Assembly (NCBI GenBank): GCA_003988855.1 | Contig: QYAI01000028.1 | Span: 62,001-126,000 of the forward strand | DNA length: 64,000 bases | Source of the DNA: Arachnopeziza araneosa | Taxonomy: Eukaryota; Ascomycota; Leotiomycetes; Helotiales; Arachnopezizaceae | Direction of reading: 5' to 3' | In this document: piece by piece, positions 1-11,650 of the stretch | How the letters are laid out: each line of letters opens with the position of its first letter | Position numbering within the stretch: position 1 is the first letter of the stretch | Notes under the pieces: model-generated | Seen by the model: the letters and a program-made list of their open reading frames with translations, nothing else | Told to the model about the DNA's origin: nothing | Databases searched by the model: none | Position numbers and translations under genes: made by a program

Positions 1-1279
1 ACGCAAGCCTAATTCCACAGTCGCGATTATAAACTTTGATGAACAGAGGTCGAAAGCCGTTCCCTGAACAAGAGAATAATTTACACAAACTAGATCAACG
101 GTGTTACAGCTATAGAGAAGCCGCAATCACCCGGTGGTTAATGTCACATAATCGCCACGTAATTCTACCTGCACTCAAGTTTCAAGCTGTTATACCACTC
201 TAGCTATCCTTTTCCCCTATCATTGATATGATACCGGAGATAAAAACACCCATTTCTAAAGTATCTCTACAATTTAGCTTGTTCAGACATACTTCCCTAC
301 AAGAAGAGTATTTCTTAATTTCTTCATCCAGCTTCTACTTCAAAGTACTTTGCGATGGTTCCATACTTTAATAGGATAAATAAGACAGCGGGGAAGGTGC
401 TCCGTAGATCTTATAGATGGTAGCGAGTTTGCATTTAGGCTTGCCAAGAGGCGAGGTGGATAAGGGGGCATCGCTTGGAAAATATGGCATTCAAAACACG
501 TGATTAGTGAAGCATTTAATCGTGGATTTCATGACTGAATATAAAATTGAGATAAATAAGATTAATCTTATACTAGCGTATGTAAAGATAAGCGAAGGTA
601 TTAGGGGAGATATATACATGTAAATAAGAAATAAGACGAAAAAGCTTAAGAAGGGATCTCGGATCATGTGAAGCCATATGTGTTTGACGGAATTTGGAAT
701 TGACAAGAAATACCTGAACAATATATTATCTTAACTCCTCTCGCTGAAACTTAAATGATTTTCCGCACGGGAAGATAGACGAGAGTAGTTCCTACAGCAT
801 TGTAGGTAGGGCACTTACTCCTACCAGACACGTGAACTGTGATATCGAAAGCCAATGAATGGTTCACTGAGCTGCCATACATACATTCCCGTTGAAGGAG
901 ATGGCTGCTGGGCGTTACTATTGGCCGGACTGGTCAGTGAGATGGGTGGGAAGATTTGTTTCGGTTGTTTTGATTGTGTCCTGGTTGCTGAAGCCAACCT
1001 CTCCCTCAGTATCTGACGACAACTTTCTACGGGCATGCATTAGATATCAATAGAACGTTAAAAGAGAGTTATTAGTAGTATTATAGGACTCTTTGTAGTA
1101 AGAGAGACTATTCTGAACAAGAGTGACGAGTCTTTTAGATGGATGAGTTTCTTTTGGAGAAGAATGTTTGAATGTTGGAGTATCCACAAAGTCAAGCTCG
1201 CTTAGCCCCACCTTGAAGAGCAAACCAAGCAAACACACCTGAACAGAACACATCGAAATATACTATTATAAAATCACCC
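1..1279. other. Intergenic, no supported gene
   Basis: AT-rich DNA upstream of COG4. The open frames here are short, lack recognisable domains and have no convincing splice partners. A CACGTGATTA box lies at 497-506. The last few hundred bases presumably carry the COG4 promoter and 5' leader. Confidence 0.6.
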
Positions 1280-1390
1280 ATGCTGAACCTCGACCAATGC
1301 CTCCCTCCGGCCTACCAAATGGCCATTCCTCTCTACCGCCTCTGGAGGGATCCGCCAGTACCTCCTCAACATACGAATCCTCCTCCCTAG
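1280..1390 (+). promoter_or_regulatory. Upstream ATG overlapping the COG4 start
   Basis: An ATG at 1280 lies 17 nt before the COG4 ATG, in a different frame. It opens a 36-codon frame that runs past the COG4 start and stops with TAG at 1388-1390. If transcription starts upstream of 1280, ribosomes initiating there would miss the main start. It could therefore lower COG4 translation through leaky scanning. The transcription start site is not known. Confidence 0.4.
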
Positions 1391-3747
1391 CTTCCATCCG
1401 AGCCTCCCTTTCCGCCCTCCACTCCCGCGATGCAGCAATCACCTCCCGCCTACAAAGCCTCATTTCCTCGCAAGCAGATTTGTCCCGGGAGCTTGGACGA
1501 CTAGATCTCCTCCGCGCACATCTCGGAACTCAGGTCATACATACTAGAGATATCAGCAATGGTATGCTCGACTCAGCTGGGGGGACTGCTGCTCGCCTAT
1601 CCAGTAAGGTCAAAGAGCTTGACCTTGAAAAGAAGCGTGTGGAGGAAACTTTGGGGGTGGTAGAGCAAGTTGCTGAACTCAAAGCTTGTGTACAGGGAGT
1701 TGTGGGATCTATGGGCGCGCCGCAGGACTGGGAGACTGCTGCAGGTTACATTGCGCGAGCTTCGAAAATTCCCAATTACATTGTAGAGGGAAATTTTGCG
1801 ACGAGGATTGTACCAAGCGTCGAAGTTCCAGATGCGCCAGGCATTACAATTGAAAATGCAAAGGAAAGTCTCTGTGGGCTGTTTTTGAGAGAATTTGAGA
1901 AGGCTGCAGAGGAGGGGGATGGGAGTAAGGTGACAAGATTCTTCAAGCTTTTCCCATTGATTGGGAGAGAAGACACCGGTTTAGAAGTCTATGGAAGATA
2001 TGTGTGCCAAGGTGTTTCTGCGAGAGCTAGAGTGAGCCTGAAAGAAGGCACAAAGGGAAGCTCTGCTAAAGATGGTTTCTTCTACGCCAATGCGTTGACT
2101 CGACTGTTCGAACATATTGCCCAAATTGTTGAGGGGCATGGGAGTTTGGTAGAGAGACATTACGGCCAAGGCAAGATGGTCAAAGTCATTGAGCGGTTGC
2201 AAGTTGAAGCAGATGTTCAAGGAGGCATTATACTCGATATGTGGGGAGAAGAAAGAAGAGTGGACCGGCGCTTGACCGATGTCAGAAGTTATCCGTTCTC
2301 TTTCCTGGTACAAAGCTTTCTTCCAGCACAAAAACCTGCAAGAACAAGCTCGCCAGCTGTGGGTGGAGCAACAAATGGAAGAGTAAGCGAGGATGAAGGC
2401 GTGGACATGAAAGAGGTAGACGGGATTTTGAGCGAAACTGCTGTCATGCTTGGCCGGTGGTCACTCTATTCAAGATTTTTAGGCGGCAAGTGTAGAGTGA
2501 GTCCGCCACAAGACATCCTGCTTCAAGCTGTCGCTAAGATCACCAAGGAACCGGATCAAAGCCCCGAGGAGCCTCTGGCCATGCCTGAGCTACTCATCAA
2601 ATCCGCTTTGAGCCGGAAGGTGTCAGCTCGACTCATAAATCCCTTCAATGCTATGACAACCTTTTTCTTTAGACGCTCAGTGGAAAAGGCATTTCAGCTC
2701 GACGAGTCACCAACTGGTCTCTCCTTGAATCCGAACCGACAGTTGGATGGAAACCCTCCATATATTATCTCCGCGGTCGACGATGTCATGTATATTGTGA
2801 ACACAGTGCTCCAGCGGTCTCTCTCCACATCTCAACGTGAAATTATTGCGTCGGTTGTTCCCACCGTAGGACGAGTTCTCGGCTCGGACTTTATTGGCAT
2901 GATTCAGCGTAAAATGCGGGATGAATCGTATCCCAAGCCAGCAATACAAGGCGGTTTCCCTCCTGAGGATAAGATAATTGCATTCATTGTCCTCATAAAT
3001 TCTCTAGATGTGTCAAACGACTACATTTCCCGCATTGTCGCTTCTCGTTTAACTCCACCTGAACCACCGCATGGTGCACCAGCACCAAATCCGCTCAACG
3101 AAATGTTCCCCTTCAACCACGATGCTACATTTGTAATACGCACTCTCGAGACACTAAACACTACGTTTGCCTCCAAAACATCTGAGCTCATTGCAGATGG
3201 TCTCCACGTCATGTTCAACCAGGTTATCAAACCACGCCTCCGGCCCGTTCTCTCGGACACTTTCCGCGATATCGACTATTCCCTCACCTCCGCCGACCTT
3301 CTTGATATTGCACGTGAAAATGATCTTGAAGATGATCCAGACTCACTCAATGACCTTGTCACCCGCCGCTTCGAGCATTCCTGGGAATTAGTCATGAAAC
3401 CCATCCAGCGCATCATGAATTCTAAATCTTTCACCACCCTTCTCGATCAGACTGCCAAATATCTCGCCAGGGTACTAGAAAAAAGAATTTGGGAATTCGC
3501 ACGGAAGATGAATGCGCTAGGGGCTCAGAGGATGGAGAAAGATTTCTCTGGGATTGTCGGAGTAGTAGCCAAGGGTGGACGGTATGGCGTTAGAGACAGT
3601 TTTGGGAGAGTGGCGCAGTTGGCTATGTTGATTAATATGGAAGAAGAAGAGTGGGAAGCTGTTAATGACGAGGATGAAGGAGAAGAGATGGCATGGGTGT
3701 TGACAGAAGATGAGAGAACAAGGGCTAGGGACTTGGTTAAAAGTTAA
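1297..3747 (+). CDS. COG4: Conserved oligomeric Golgi complex subunit 4
   Basis: Intronless frame of 816 residues, near the usual length of COG4 (about 785 in human). COG4 is a lobe A subunit of the COG tether, which captures retrograde vesicles at the Golgi and binds Golgi SNAREs. The N-terminus is a Ser-rich leader followed by a coiled-coil region (residues about 25-130), the part that normally builds the COG core. The family signature around residues 215-240 (FKLFPLIGREDTGLEVYGRY) is clear, as is the C-terminal helical-rod block with the VDDVMYIV motif near residue 490. The C-terminus is acidic. The ATG at 1297 is the first in frame. An out-of-frame ATG lies just upstream at 1280. I am confident of the family assignment. 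Confidence 0.93.
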   Translation: MPPSGLPNGHSSLPPLEGSASTSSTYESSSLASIRASLSALHSRDAAITSRLQSLISSQADLSRELGRLDLLRAHLGTQVIHTRDISNGMLDSAGGTAARLSSKVKELDLEKKRVEETLGVVEQVAELKACVQGVVGSMGAPQDWETAAGYIARASKIPNYIVEGNFATRIVPSVEVPDAPGITIENAKESLCGLFLREFEKAAEEGDGSKVTRFFKLFPLIGREDTGLEVYGRYVCQGVSARARVSLKEGTKGSSAKDGFFYANALTRLFEHIAQIVEGHGSLVERHYGQGKMVKVIERLQVEADVQGGIILDMWGEERRVDRRLTDVRSYPFSFLVQSFLPAQKPARTSSPAVGGATNGRVSEDEGVDMKEVDGILSETAVMLGRWSLYSRFLGGKCRVSPPQDILLQAVAKITKEPDQSPEEPLAMPELLIKSALSRKVSARLINPFNAMTTFFFRRSVEKAFQLDESPTGLSLNPNRQLDGNPPYIISAVDDVMYIVNTVLQRSLSTSQREIIASVVPTVGRVLGSDFIGMIQRKMRDESYPKPAIQGGFPPEDKIIAFIVLINSLDVSNDYISRIVASRLTPPEPPHGAPAPNPLNEMFPFNHDATFVIRTLETLNTTFASKTSELIADGLHVMFNQVIKPRLRPVLSDTFRDIDYSLTSADLLDIARENDLEDDPDSLNDLVTRRFEHSWELVMKPIQRIMNSKSFTTLLDQTAKYLARVLEKRIWEFARKMNALGAQRMEKDFSGIVGVVAKGGRYGVRDSFGRVAQLAMLINMEEEEWEAVNDEDEGEEMAWVLTEDERTRARDLVKS

Positions 3748-6455
3748 CTGCATTGTTGGCAACCATGGCAAGATACCAATTTCAGAAACCAAAATAATGA
3801 TTTTCCTCCCGAATAGTAAGCATACATAGCCGCTCCCTCTATTTAATCTGTCCATCCCACCGCGATAATCACACCAGACAATTCGGATCGCATAACTCCC
3901 TAAACCCAAAACCAAACAAATCGATAGTAAAACCCCAAAAAACGGTCGTCCTGATACAAATCTCGGTATCTCCCTTTCTAGCCGAGCTGCTAGTACTGTG
4001 AGATCGAATCTTATGCTGTTATGTAAAGGCTGAGAAGATCCCGCGAGGTTTTGATAATCAGCAGCCGTTTGAGTTATTGTCGATTCTATAGTAATATTTT
4101 GACTAGAAGAGGAATGAGAAGAAGAGAGATGTGAGGGATGTGAGGTTTGTGTTGCCTCCGCCGCTGTGTTGACGCCCTGTTGCTTTTACTCATTCTGTTT
4201 TATCTCTCCTCACATTATTCTAGATCGATAAGGTGAGGAAGATTGAGAACTTTTCATTACAATAAATTCATATTTAGGACTTATTGACATGTTTCTTCGG
4301 AGAGATAAAATTTTGCAAATGGCGGTGGTGCTGATGCTCGTAAATCTGATGTTGATGCTCCAGTGCAGAAAACTCAATAAATTCCATTCTCTTGGGTTGA
4401 ACGCAAGTTCAACTAAATAAACCCCCTTTTTTTTAATTCTGGCGAAAAATTTTGATTGTCCCAGAGAGAATTGGTGGTGTTTTTCTTTTTTGGTTTCTGG
4501 TACGTTTTAGCCTCGCAGAATTTTCGGGCAGTTCAAATCAATTGTTACGTTGGTGATGCTGATGCGAACAATGCTGACGATATACCATGACTTATAATTT
4601 GCGGGTTCAAAAGGTATAAAAAGATATAGACACCACTATGTTTTCTTGAAATATTTATAACACCGAGCGACTTTCTCCACGTCTCTCTAAAAATTAGGAA
4701 AGACTAAGTCTTGTCTCACTTCCTACTTTAGTCTAAAATAAACTTGTCGCACAAAATAATTTCAATTGCACGATTATAATTCTCAGTTGCGCCTTTCCAA
4801 CGGTCCAGCCCGAGTGTAATTCTGACTTGAACTCGCGTTGATGCGGCGGTGTAAAGCTTGGAAGTCTAGGGCAATACAGCCACGTCTTCCAGACCCATGA
4901 TATTGTACTCGTGACATTGGGTCCCTCGGGGATTGTGGCTTCTGACAAATGTTGGTGGCTAAGGAGGGTCCTACTACAAAAACGAAACCCCTCAGAAAAC
5001 AGAGGTCAAAACCTCACGTTTCCGAGGTGTTTTGTTCGGTATCAATCGACTTATGAGCACAAGGCATCAGCCCGGAGTTTAAAGGATGACTTGTTTCGGT
5101 CAGGGAATAGTAGTTTTCAATGCCTCTTGACATGCTGAAGTGCCGCTGCCAGATTCTTCGTAACCTGGACCTTTCTATCATTAAGCGTAATCTCCTCTGG
5201 AGCAGATGCATCCCCCCAGACATATGAAGGCGCCGTATACAATGATTTTGGGCCGGAGTTTGTAAAAGAAGCTATGCTGAGTCGGCACGAGATACTGCGA
5301 TTTGGGGTATCAAGAATCTCGATGAGTCGAAACTCAAGTTTTTTGTGATCAGTGGCTGATAGATTGGCTCTTGGTCTACTCCTAGCTTCTCAAGATTTGG
5401 AACAGACACCATGCTTGAAATGAGGCTGAGACTGGAGTTGTCAAAATAACCGCATGCAAGTAATATACCCTTCAATTAATCAGCAGTGCAGTTCCATGAT
5501 AGTGGGACAGATCCCGATTGATACGATTGTCAGAGTTTCTATTCGTGCACACGAATGTAAGTGCTCCAAGGTACAAGAGGAAGATACTTTTGGTTGATGT
5601 AGAGGTCAGAAATGCTCAAGACCGAGTAGGAAAAGCGTATCCGCCTCACCCAGCCTATGAGCCACGGATCCTTGCTTTAAAGTGCGCGAATTTCGCTTAC
5701 GCCTGCCTCACCTCCGATCAGTTGTAGCATAATATAAATCGGTTGAGTCCGAAATGAAGCTATTCCAAACTGTCTATATCTCGTCAATTAATCTCACCAT
5801 AGCAAACAATTTGGATGTCACAGTAGCCAATCCGTGAGGAGCCTCACGCAGCCAATCAGCACAAGGCTTGGTGAAGAGAATTTCAGTACCAAACCCCGCT
5901 TTGTCAGGTCCTCGCACACCCCCTCTTGTTCCTCGTTTCCAGGCCATTTCATCCATCCTATAAGAGAAGAAAAAAATTATATATATCTGGTGAGCTGATG
6001 GGCTTCATTTCTTATCATTACATATCGTTGCCTAGAGAGCGGGTTTCATTGATCAAAGATTGCAACTGCGCATATTTGGTGACGGGCAGCATGCAAAGTG
6101 GACACTGAAAAACACTACGTCTCGGTTTTGCTGGTAAAGAGGCGTTTGGCTGGACAACTGTCACGCCCAGCCTCCTAGGCCTGCAGGTGATAGCATGAAG
6201 TTTTGGGCCGCAGGGGGGAGATGTGTCTAGGGCACAGTGCCCGGAGTCGCGATAGCAATAGCACTTCTTTCTTAAATATTTGTGGAGTCGATCCTTCTTT
6301 CTCTTTATCTACAATTCATTCTCTAATTCTCATACAGGGGGGCCAAGAAGATACAGAAGATACCGGTGCAGCCGAGGGGTCTCGTTAGCCTAGAAGCAAA
6401 TAATAACCCAACATTTCTGGATAATTCCAATGGTATCACGACGACCAGGTTTTTA
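3748..6455. other. Long intergenic stretch, no supported gene
   Basis: About 2.7 kb between COG4 and the CorA-like gene. It contains poly-T and AT-rich tracts. Short frames near 4.7-5.7 kb have no domain or splice continuity that I can support. The 6200-6455 part may be the 5' leader of the next gene. A frame opened there by GTG at 6366 is continuous with that gene but has no ATG before 6456. Confidence 0.55.
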
Positions 6456-8176
6456 ATGGAGGAAGCGAACAGTAGAAACTGGAGGAGCAGTCCGGGAATC
6501 TGGCGTCCGGCAGCAGGTTCGAATCCTGCAACTAAAGATCTGGCACAGCAGCACAGAATAGCAGAAGGTTTAGATCCTCAAATCCTTTTTGGGTCTAGCT
6601 ACAAGGGACATTTGAAAAGTTTGAAATGCAGCGAGCAGTTGAACAAGTCAAGAGCAGCCGCCATCCTAGACATTTATCACTTCAAGGACGGTGAATCAAT
6701 GCCGTCAACAATCGAGTCGTTAAGCTTAAGCGAATCTCAGCTTCTTGGACGGATCTCTAGTTCTGAGTGGTCATCTAACGATGACGGAATGAACGCTACT
6801 GGAGGCTTTCGTTTGATCATGGGCCCAATTACTCGCGTCATGCCCGAATCTCTTCCTGAGAGATTTCCCGACGACATAAACAATATCCCTCTAGGCCGTA
6901 TCGATGACGACGGCCACCGTCCTCTCCCCTTTTCCTGGTCAGTCTTCGAAGCAATTGTTTCGGAATTTCATTTACCCACTATTACTCCATGGGTCTTCGT
7001 TACGAATGAGCCTCACTTCCAAAGACACTCCACATACGCCAGAAAGTCTCCTCCGTACATTGGCTATACCATGCGTAGACCGACACGAGGAATCCTGGCT
7101 ATGAACATCGCGCTGTCAATTTCGCATGATCCTGGAACTGGCATAAGCAGTGCTTTATTGCTCGGATGTTCCGACATTCAGCAAGCTTTCATTCGTGAAC
7201 AGATCAAGACTCTTGCTGGACTTGCAAGCCATCCTCTACTGCTCCCAGTTCTGCTCTCTGCACATCAAGAGCAGCTCTTGAACAGAGAAAAGGACCGACT
7301 TTGGGGATTGTTACTCGAGGTCGAAACAGCCAGTGGGCAGACCGGAGCACCAGCCATCGGCATCTATCGCCATTCAACGGATTCTCAAGACTTTGCAAAC
7401 ATCACTAAGCGTGTATTGGGTGTTATTCAACTCGCTTCTTCATGGGAAATGAGAACAAAAGAGTTGATACTCGGACTGGAAGCAATTCAAGAAAGCCTAG
7501 ACCATCTCTCTACGATCACGCCAGAAGTAAGAAAAGCTTCTATGCAGGATGCGAGTGCTGTATTATCAGAGTGGTTGAGATTTACCTCACATAAAGCCAA
7601 AGTTCTAGTTTGCGAACTTGAATACATTGAGAAGCGAGCCCAGGCTCAGATGACAGCAGTATGATTTTCTTGGCACAATTCTTTACGAACGATGACTGAT
7701 TTTAATATGTAGGTCTATAACTATATTGCACAAATAGATGCTCAGTACAACCAAGAGCTCTCTCACTATTCCACACAGCTCGCAGCAGACTCTCGACAAA
7801 TATCAGTGGCTTCCAAACGCGATAGTACGGCTATGAAAGGCATTGCAGTTCTTACTATGGTCTTTCTCCCGGGCACATTTATTGCCGTCAGTGCATCTTC
7901 TATTTTTCTCTTCTATACTTTCAAACAGGACTTGGAGGACTGATGACGCAACAGACAATTTTTGCAATGCCAATCTTCGATTTCACAGGTCCTTCAAGAC
8001 CCCAAGTCCGGGAACCAGGCTTCTGGATGTATTGGACAGTGACTATTCCCCTCACCGCCTGTGTTCTTGGCGCTTACTTGATTTACTTATTATGGATCCA
8101 ACGCAGGAATAGCAAGGAGGATTCAAAGGCTGAAGGGGATGTTAGGGACGCTGTGATGGAAGCTACCAGCACATGA
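6456..8176 (+). CDS. CorA-like (fungal Mg2+ transporter-like) membrane protein
   Basis: Large soluble N-terminal region, a helical segment, then two C-terminal transmembrane helices: one ending in FLPGTFIA, the other around WTVTIPLTACVLGAYLIYLL. This is the layout of the fungal CorA-like family. The ATG at 6456 is the first in frame, so the start is not certain. Intron 1 is 7659-7712 (GTATGA..TAG) and keeps phase. Intron 2 has candidate donors at 7887 and 7891 and acceptor at 7928; the 7891 donor preserves the frame into TIFAMPIF. The canonical CorA GMN selectivity motif between the helices is absent, with FAMPIF in that place, as is common in fungal members. Mg2+ transport is therefore not established, and a signalling or scaffold role is possible. 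Confidence 0.75.
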
Positions 8177-9031
8177 GGAGCAAGCGGCTGAAACAAGCTA
8201 AAGTTCATACAGGGGACGACCAAAGCACTAGATAAGTCGAGGCTTACCCTCCTGTTCTCCTTCTTTCCTTAGTTTAGTATTTTACTATACAACTTGATCT
8301 TTGAACCCTGAGCATTTCGACCACTTCATTGATCCTGCCGTCACAAACGCTAGACGGTGAACGGGCTTTTTTGGCAGGGTAATTAGGTACATTGCCGCCA
8401 CATCCCACACTAGCTGTTCGATGGGATCATAACATACCGTCTGAGAGATACGTATCCGTCTGTAGAGTAAGCATTCTCGTAATGTGCAATTTCTGATGGT
8501 AATACCGCACGGTGCCTCTGGGTCCGACAGCTGCTTCCAGGCAGGATCTGACATGATAACCGGAGTGTCTGTCCGTGCAACAGAACGCATGCCGCTGATC
8601 CAGTGTTGACGGGTCATGCGAGTTGCGCTCGGGCTGGTTCGAGAAGGAAATGGCGGGGGAGAAGTCGGCCAAGCGTTTGTGCCGAGCCAGGACCACATAG
8701 GAAACGAAAAGTGGTGGAACAACACGGCTCGCTTGTCGCCCCTTTTCAAAGGCCGGGAGAACAAATAAACGTATCGCTTGCAGCTTCTCCACAGACTTCT
8801 CACCCGCCACTGCGACAGCCATCTCAGACAGGACGACGGCTCCACACTTTCAAGCGCTTCATATCTCACCACCTGCCGCTGGAAAATTTACAGTTCTCCA
8901 AATCGTCAGGAGCAGTTTGTTTTCTCAGCCATCTGCTATTAGATAAAGAGATCGAGGTTTAGCAACACTGTCAACCGGCACCCTCAATCTTCAAACAACT
9001 ACTCAAAAAGAAAACAAAAGATTATCCAACC
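8177..9031. other. Intergenic, no supported gene
   Basis: Contains a 195-codon antisense frame (8285-8872), overlapping frames on both strands and no recognisable domain. The frames look like a by-product of GC-richer sequence. The last 100 bases, ending AACC before the ATG at 9032, are the likely 5' leader of the GH45-like gene. Confidence 0.5.
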
Positions 9032-9983
9032 ATGGCAACGCAATTTATCACTCTTCTCCTTGCAGCCTTTCACCTGGTGCAGATCAATGCATCGCCATCA
9101 GATTACTTTGGCCCGGCCACTGCAGTGACATCCCGGTACTGGGACTGCTGCAAACCATCGTGCGGCTGGAGTACCAAAGCATCGTTTAATAAGAATCAAC
9201 CGGTGGAAACATGTCAAGTCGGTGGAGCACCGCTGCTAGACGCATCCCAGGGAACTGGGTGCAACGGCGGCTCTTCGTTTGCCTGCGCTAACAACTCGCC
9301 CTGGGCTGTCAACAGCACCTTCTCCTATGGATTCGTCGGCGCCTACCTAAAAGGCGGGGACGAGTCGACGTGGTGTTGCGCTTGCTACCAGCTGACCTTC
9401 ACGAGTGGATCGATCAAGGGGAAGTCGATGATTGTGCAGGCTTCCAACACGGATTATGATTCTGTAAACAATGATACGTTTACATTTGGCGTATGTTTCT
9501 CATTCTGACCCTCCTGATCAGCACAGAGAATGCCGACTGACAAAGTATTCTAGATCCCTGGAGGAAACACAAGCTACGCTGGTGCATGCTCGATCCAGTA
9601 TAATGTTCCCAACTCAACATTCGGTACGGATCTTGTAGGCGTAGCCACACGCGATGACTGTAGCAATCTCCCTGCTGCTCTCCAACCCGGATGTTTTTGG
9701 CGTTTCGATTGGTTTGAGGATGCCATCGCGCCAAAGTAAGTTCCACATTTATCCCACAGATACCATCTCCTAACCAGTGTACAGTGTTGAGTATTCACGT
9801 GTTACGTGCCCAGCGGCTTTGACAAACATCACCACCTGCACTCGCACTGATGATACGACTTTTGTCAAGGAAGCTGCAAAGGCACTCAAGGCATCATCGT
9901 CTGCTGCTTCTGCATTCGCTCCGAAGTTATCGCTGGGAATCTTTGTGCTTTTGGCTTTGGGGACGGTCCAAGTTTTTGGGTGA
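9032..9983 (+). CDS. Secreted GH45-like endoglucanase, probably GPI-anchored, catalytic acid replaced
   Basis: Three exons: 9032-9490, 9554-9735 and 9785-9983, phases consistent; predicted 279 residues. A signal peptide (about residues 1-20) precedes the GH45 hallmark TSRYWDCCKPSC, which holds the catalytic-base Asp. The C-terminal GH45 block GCFWRFDWF and the following Cys pattern are also present. In GH45 enzymes the second catalytic Asp lies in an HFDL-IPGG context; here exon 1 ends TFTFG and exon 2 starts IPGG, so Thr stands where Asp is expected and the adjacent His is missing. The C-terminus has a Ser/Ala-rich stretch followed by a hydrophobic tail (LSLGIFVLLAL), typical of a GPI-attachment signal. 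Secretion and wall anchoring are inferred. Activity on cellulose is doubtful; a carbohydrate-binding or expansin-like role is possible. Confidence 0.85.
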
Positions 9984-11650
9984 TTGCTTAGGGATTTGGT
10001 TACTTTGAGCAAAGAGGCGTAACAGGTTGATTTTGATACTCCTAAGGCGATTATGATGTTCGATAGGAGACGAAATTCTACTTGTAGTATAGACTTTATC
10101 TACGAATTAAGAGCTAATAATCTTTGACTTTTGATATTGTAATCAGCACGCCTTCATATCGCTTCTGTTTCTGCTCATATTTCTCTCGCTGTCTTCCGTG
10201 AGCGTAACTTTCAAGGAGTACGCTAGTAAATGCTGCTCCTGACAGCCGTTTCCTTTGCAGAACCGCTTCGTTGGCAGCAGTATGGAAATGCGACGTCATC
10301 ACCATGACGTATCTTTCACATCTGCAGCCACTCTTCTCACGAAAGCCGCACAGGTAACAAAAAGTTCGAACTCTCCCACTCTAGCGCATGCGGTCTCAGC
10401 CCACGGGAAGCTGGAGAAGAGAGAAAAAACATCCGAGCACCAGGCTCCTCTGCTCCACTCGCGCTTGTTGCCAAGGGACGGGATGCGTCGGTTCGCCTGC
10501 ACTCCACCCTCCTTCACTGAGTTCTTGTCATGGGGAGTCCTGTAACCGAGGACGCCACATGGGTTTTCCCGTCTGATCCACGCGATTCCCATTCATGATC
10601 CCCAGACATCAATGTGAGCCTGTGAGACCTCACCGTATGGACTGCGTTGTTATCAGAACGAGAGTCGCCCGGGAGACTCAAACGGCCGCCAACAGATGTT
10701 TTAGATGATGAACCTTTTCTTTTTATTATGAAACCAAAAGGTCATTATTGACGAATTGGACTTATATTCCGTAAACCGTGCACTTTGGGATCCTCGCCTC
10801 ATTATTGGGGAGTTCTTTTATCAGTGCGCAGAATCTCACCACTTAGGGTCAGGTCAGGCAGCGCATGCAAAAACTGTCCATCTGGGACTGCGAACTATTC
10901 GAGACCAGAAACGATAGCCGCGAGGAGAATACCTTATGCTGCATAGCGTGGAATGCATGCTGTGCGATTGTGTTATCAACCTTATCTAGAAAAATCCTTG
11001 TAATAATTGCTTGGAATCCTAAACGACAAGTCATCTTAAAACCCGAAAACTAATTATTTGCAGTCCTGTATCTGTTGGATTGCTCAGCAAGTACGTCGAT
11101 CCGGGTCGCTCCCTTCCGCACCTGTTTTCAGACTAGAGCAGTGCTGTAGCCACTCCCCTCCATGAACCACGGAACATGCCAAACGAACAGCTCTTGAAGC
11201 TAAACTTGTTTACATCAGCCAACCAGAATTTAGCTCAAGCCAGAAAGCGATCAAGGCGGAGGGAAACAGTCATACATCACAGGAGAAAGGAGTGCATTGC
11301 AAAAAGCATGCATACTTCTCTTGCCTTTCCTTTTCTTTCGTTTCCCCTTGCAGTATTCAAAGACCATTTGACAACCTTTCTCCGCACACCCGAACACCCT
11401 CTCCACATCCTGACGTCTCAATTTTTCCCTGGCAGATCAAATATCCCACCTTGTTTTCTACCGGTATCCGATCGGGTCCCCTCAGCGTGGCTGGGACCTG
11501 CAGATCGGGAAAAGCGCCCAAAGCGCACATGGCTTGCCTTGGCTGCTTTTCCTCAATGTAGCTAGGAATGGTTATCATCACCCTGGAAAGTCCCTCAGAT
11601 TTCGATCTCCGCTCTTCACATCCTGTCCAGAAAACCATCGATGAAATTTG
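9984..11650. other. Intergenic, no supported gene
   Basis: About 1.7 kb. Several frames of 60-130 codons on both strands overlap each other and show no family signature. I see no clear splice continuity to the rhodopsin-domain gene that follows. Confidence 0.5.

Noticed and set aside
6513..6529. Perfect T-arm-like hairpin (stem GCAGG/CCTGC, loop TTCGAAT)
   Set aside because: No A box, D-arm or acceptor stem fits around it, and it lies in the coding frame of the CorA-like gene; taken as coincidence or a very old tRNA trace.
8285..8872. 195-codon minus-strand frame
   Set aside because: No domain, compositional bias only, frames open on both strands; no supporting splice or start context.
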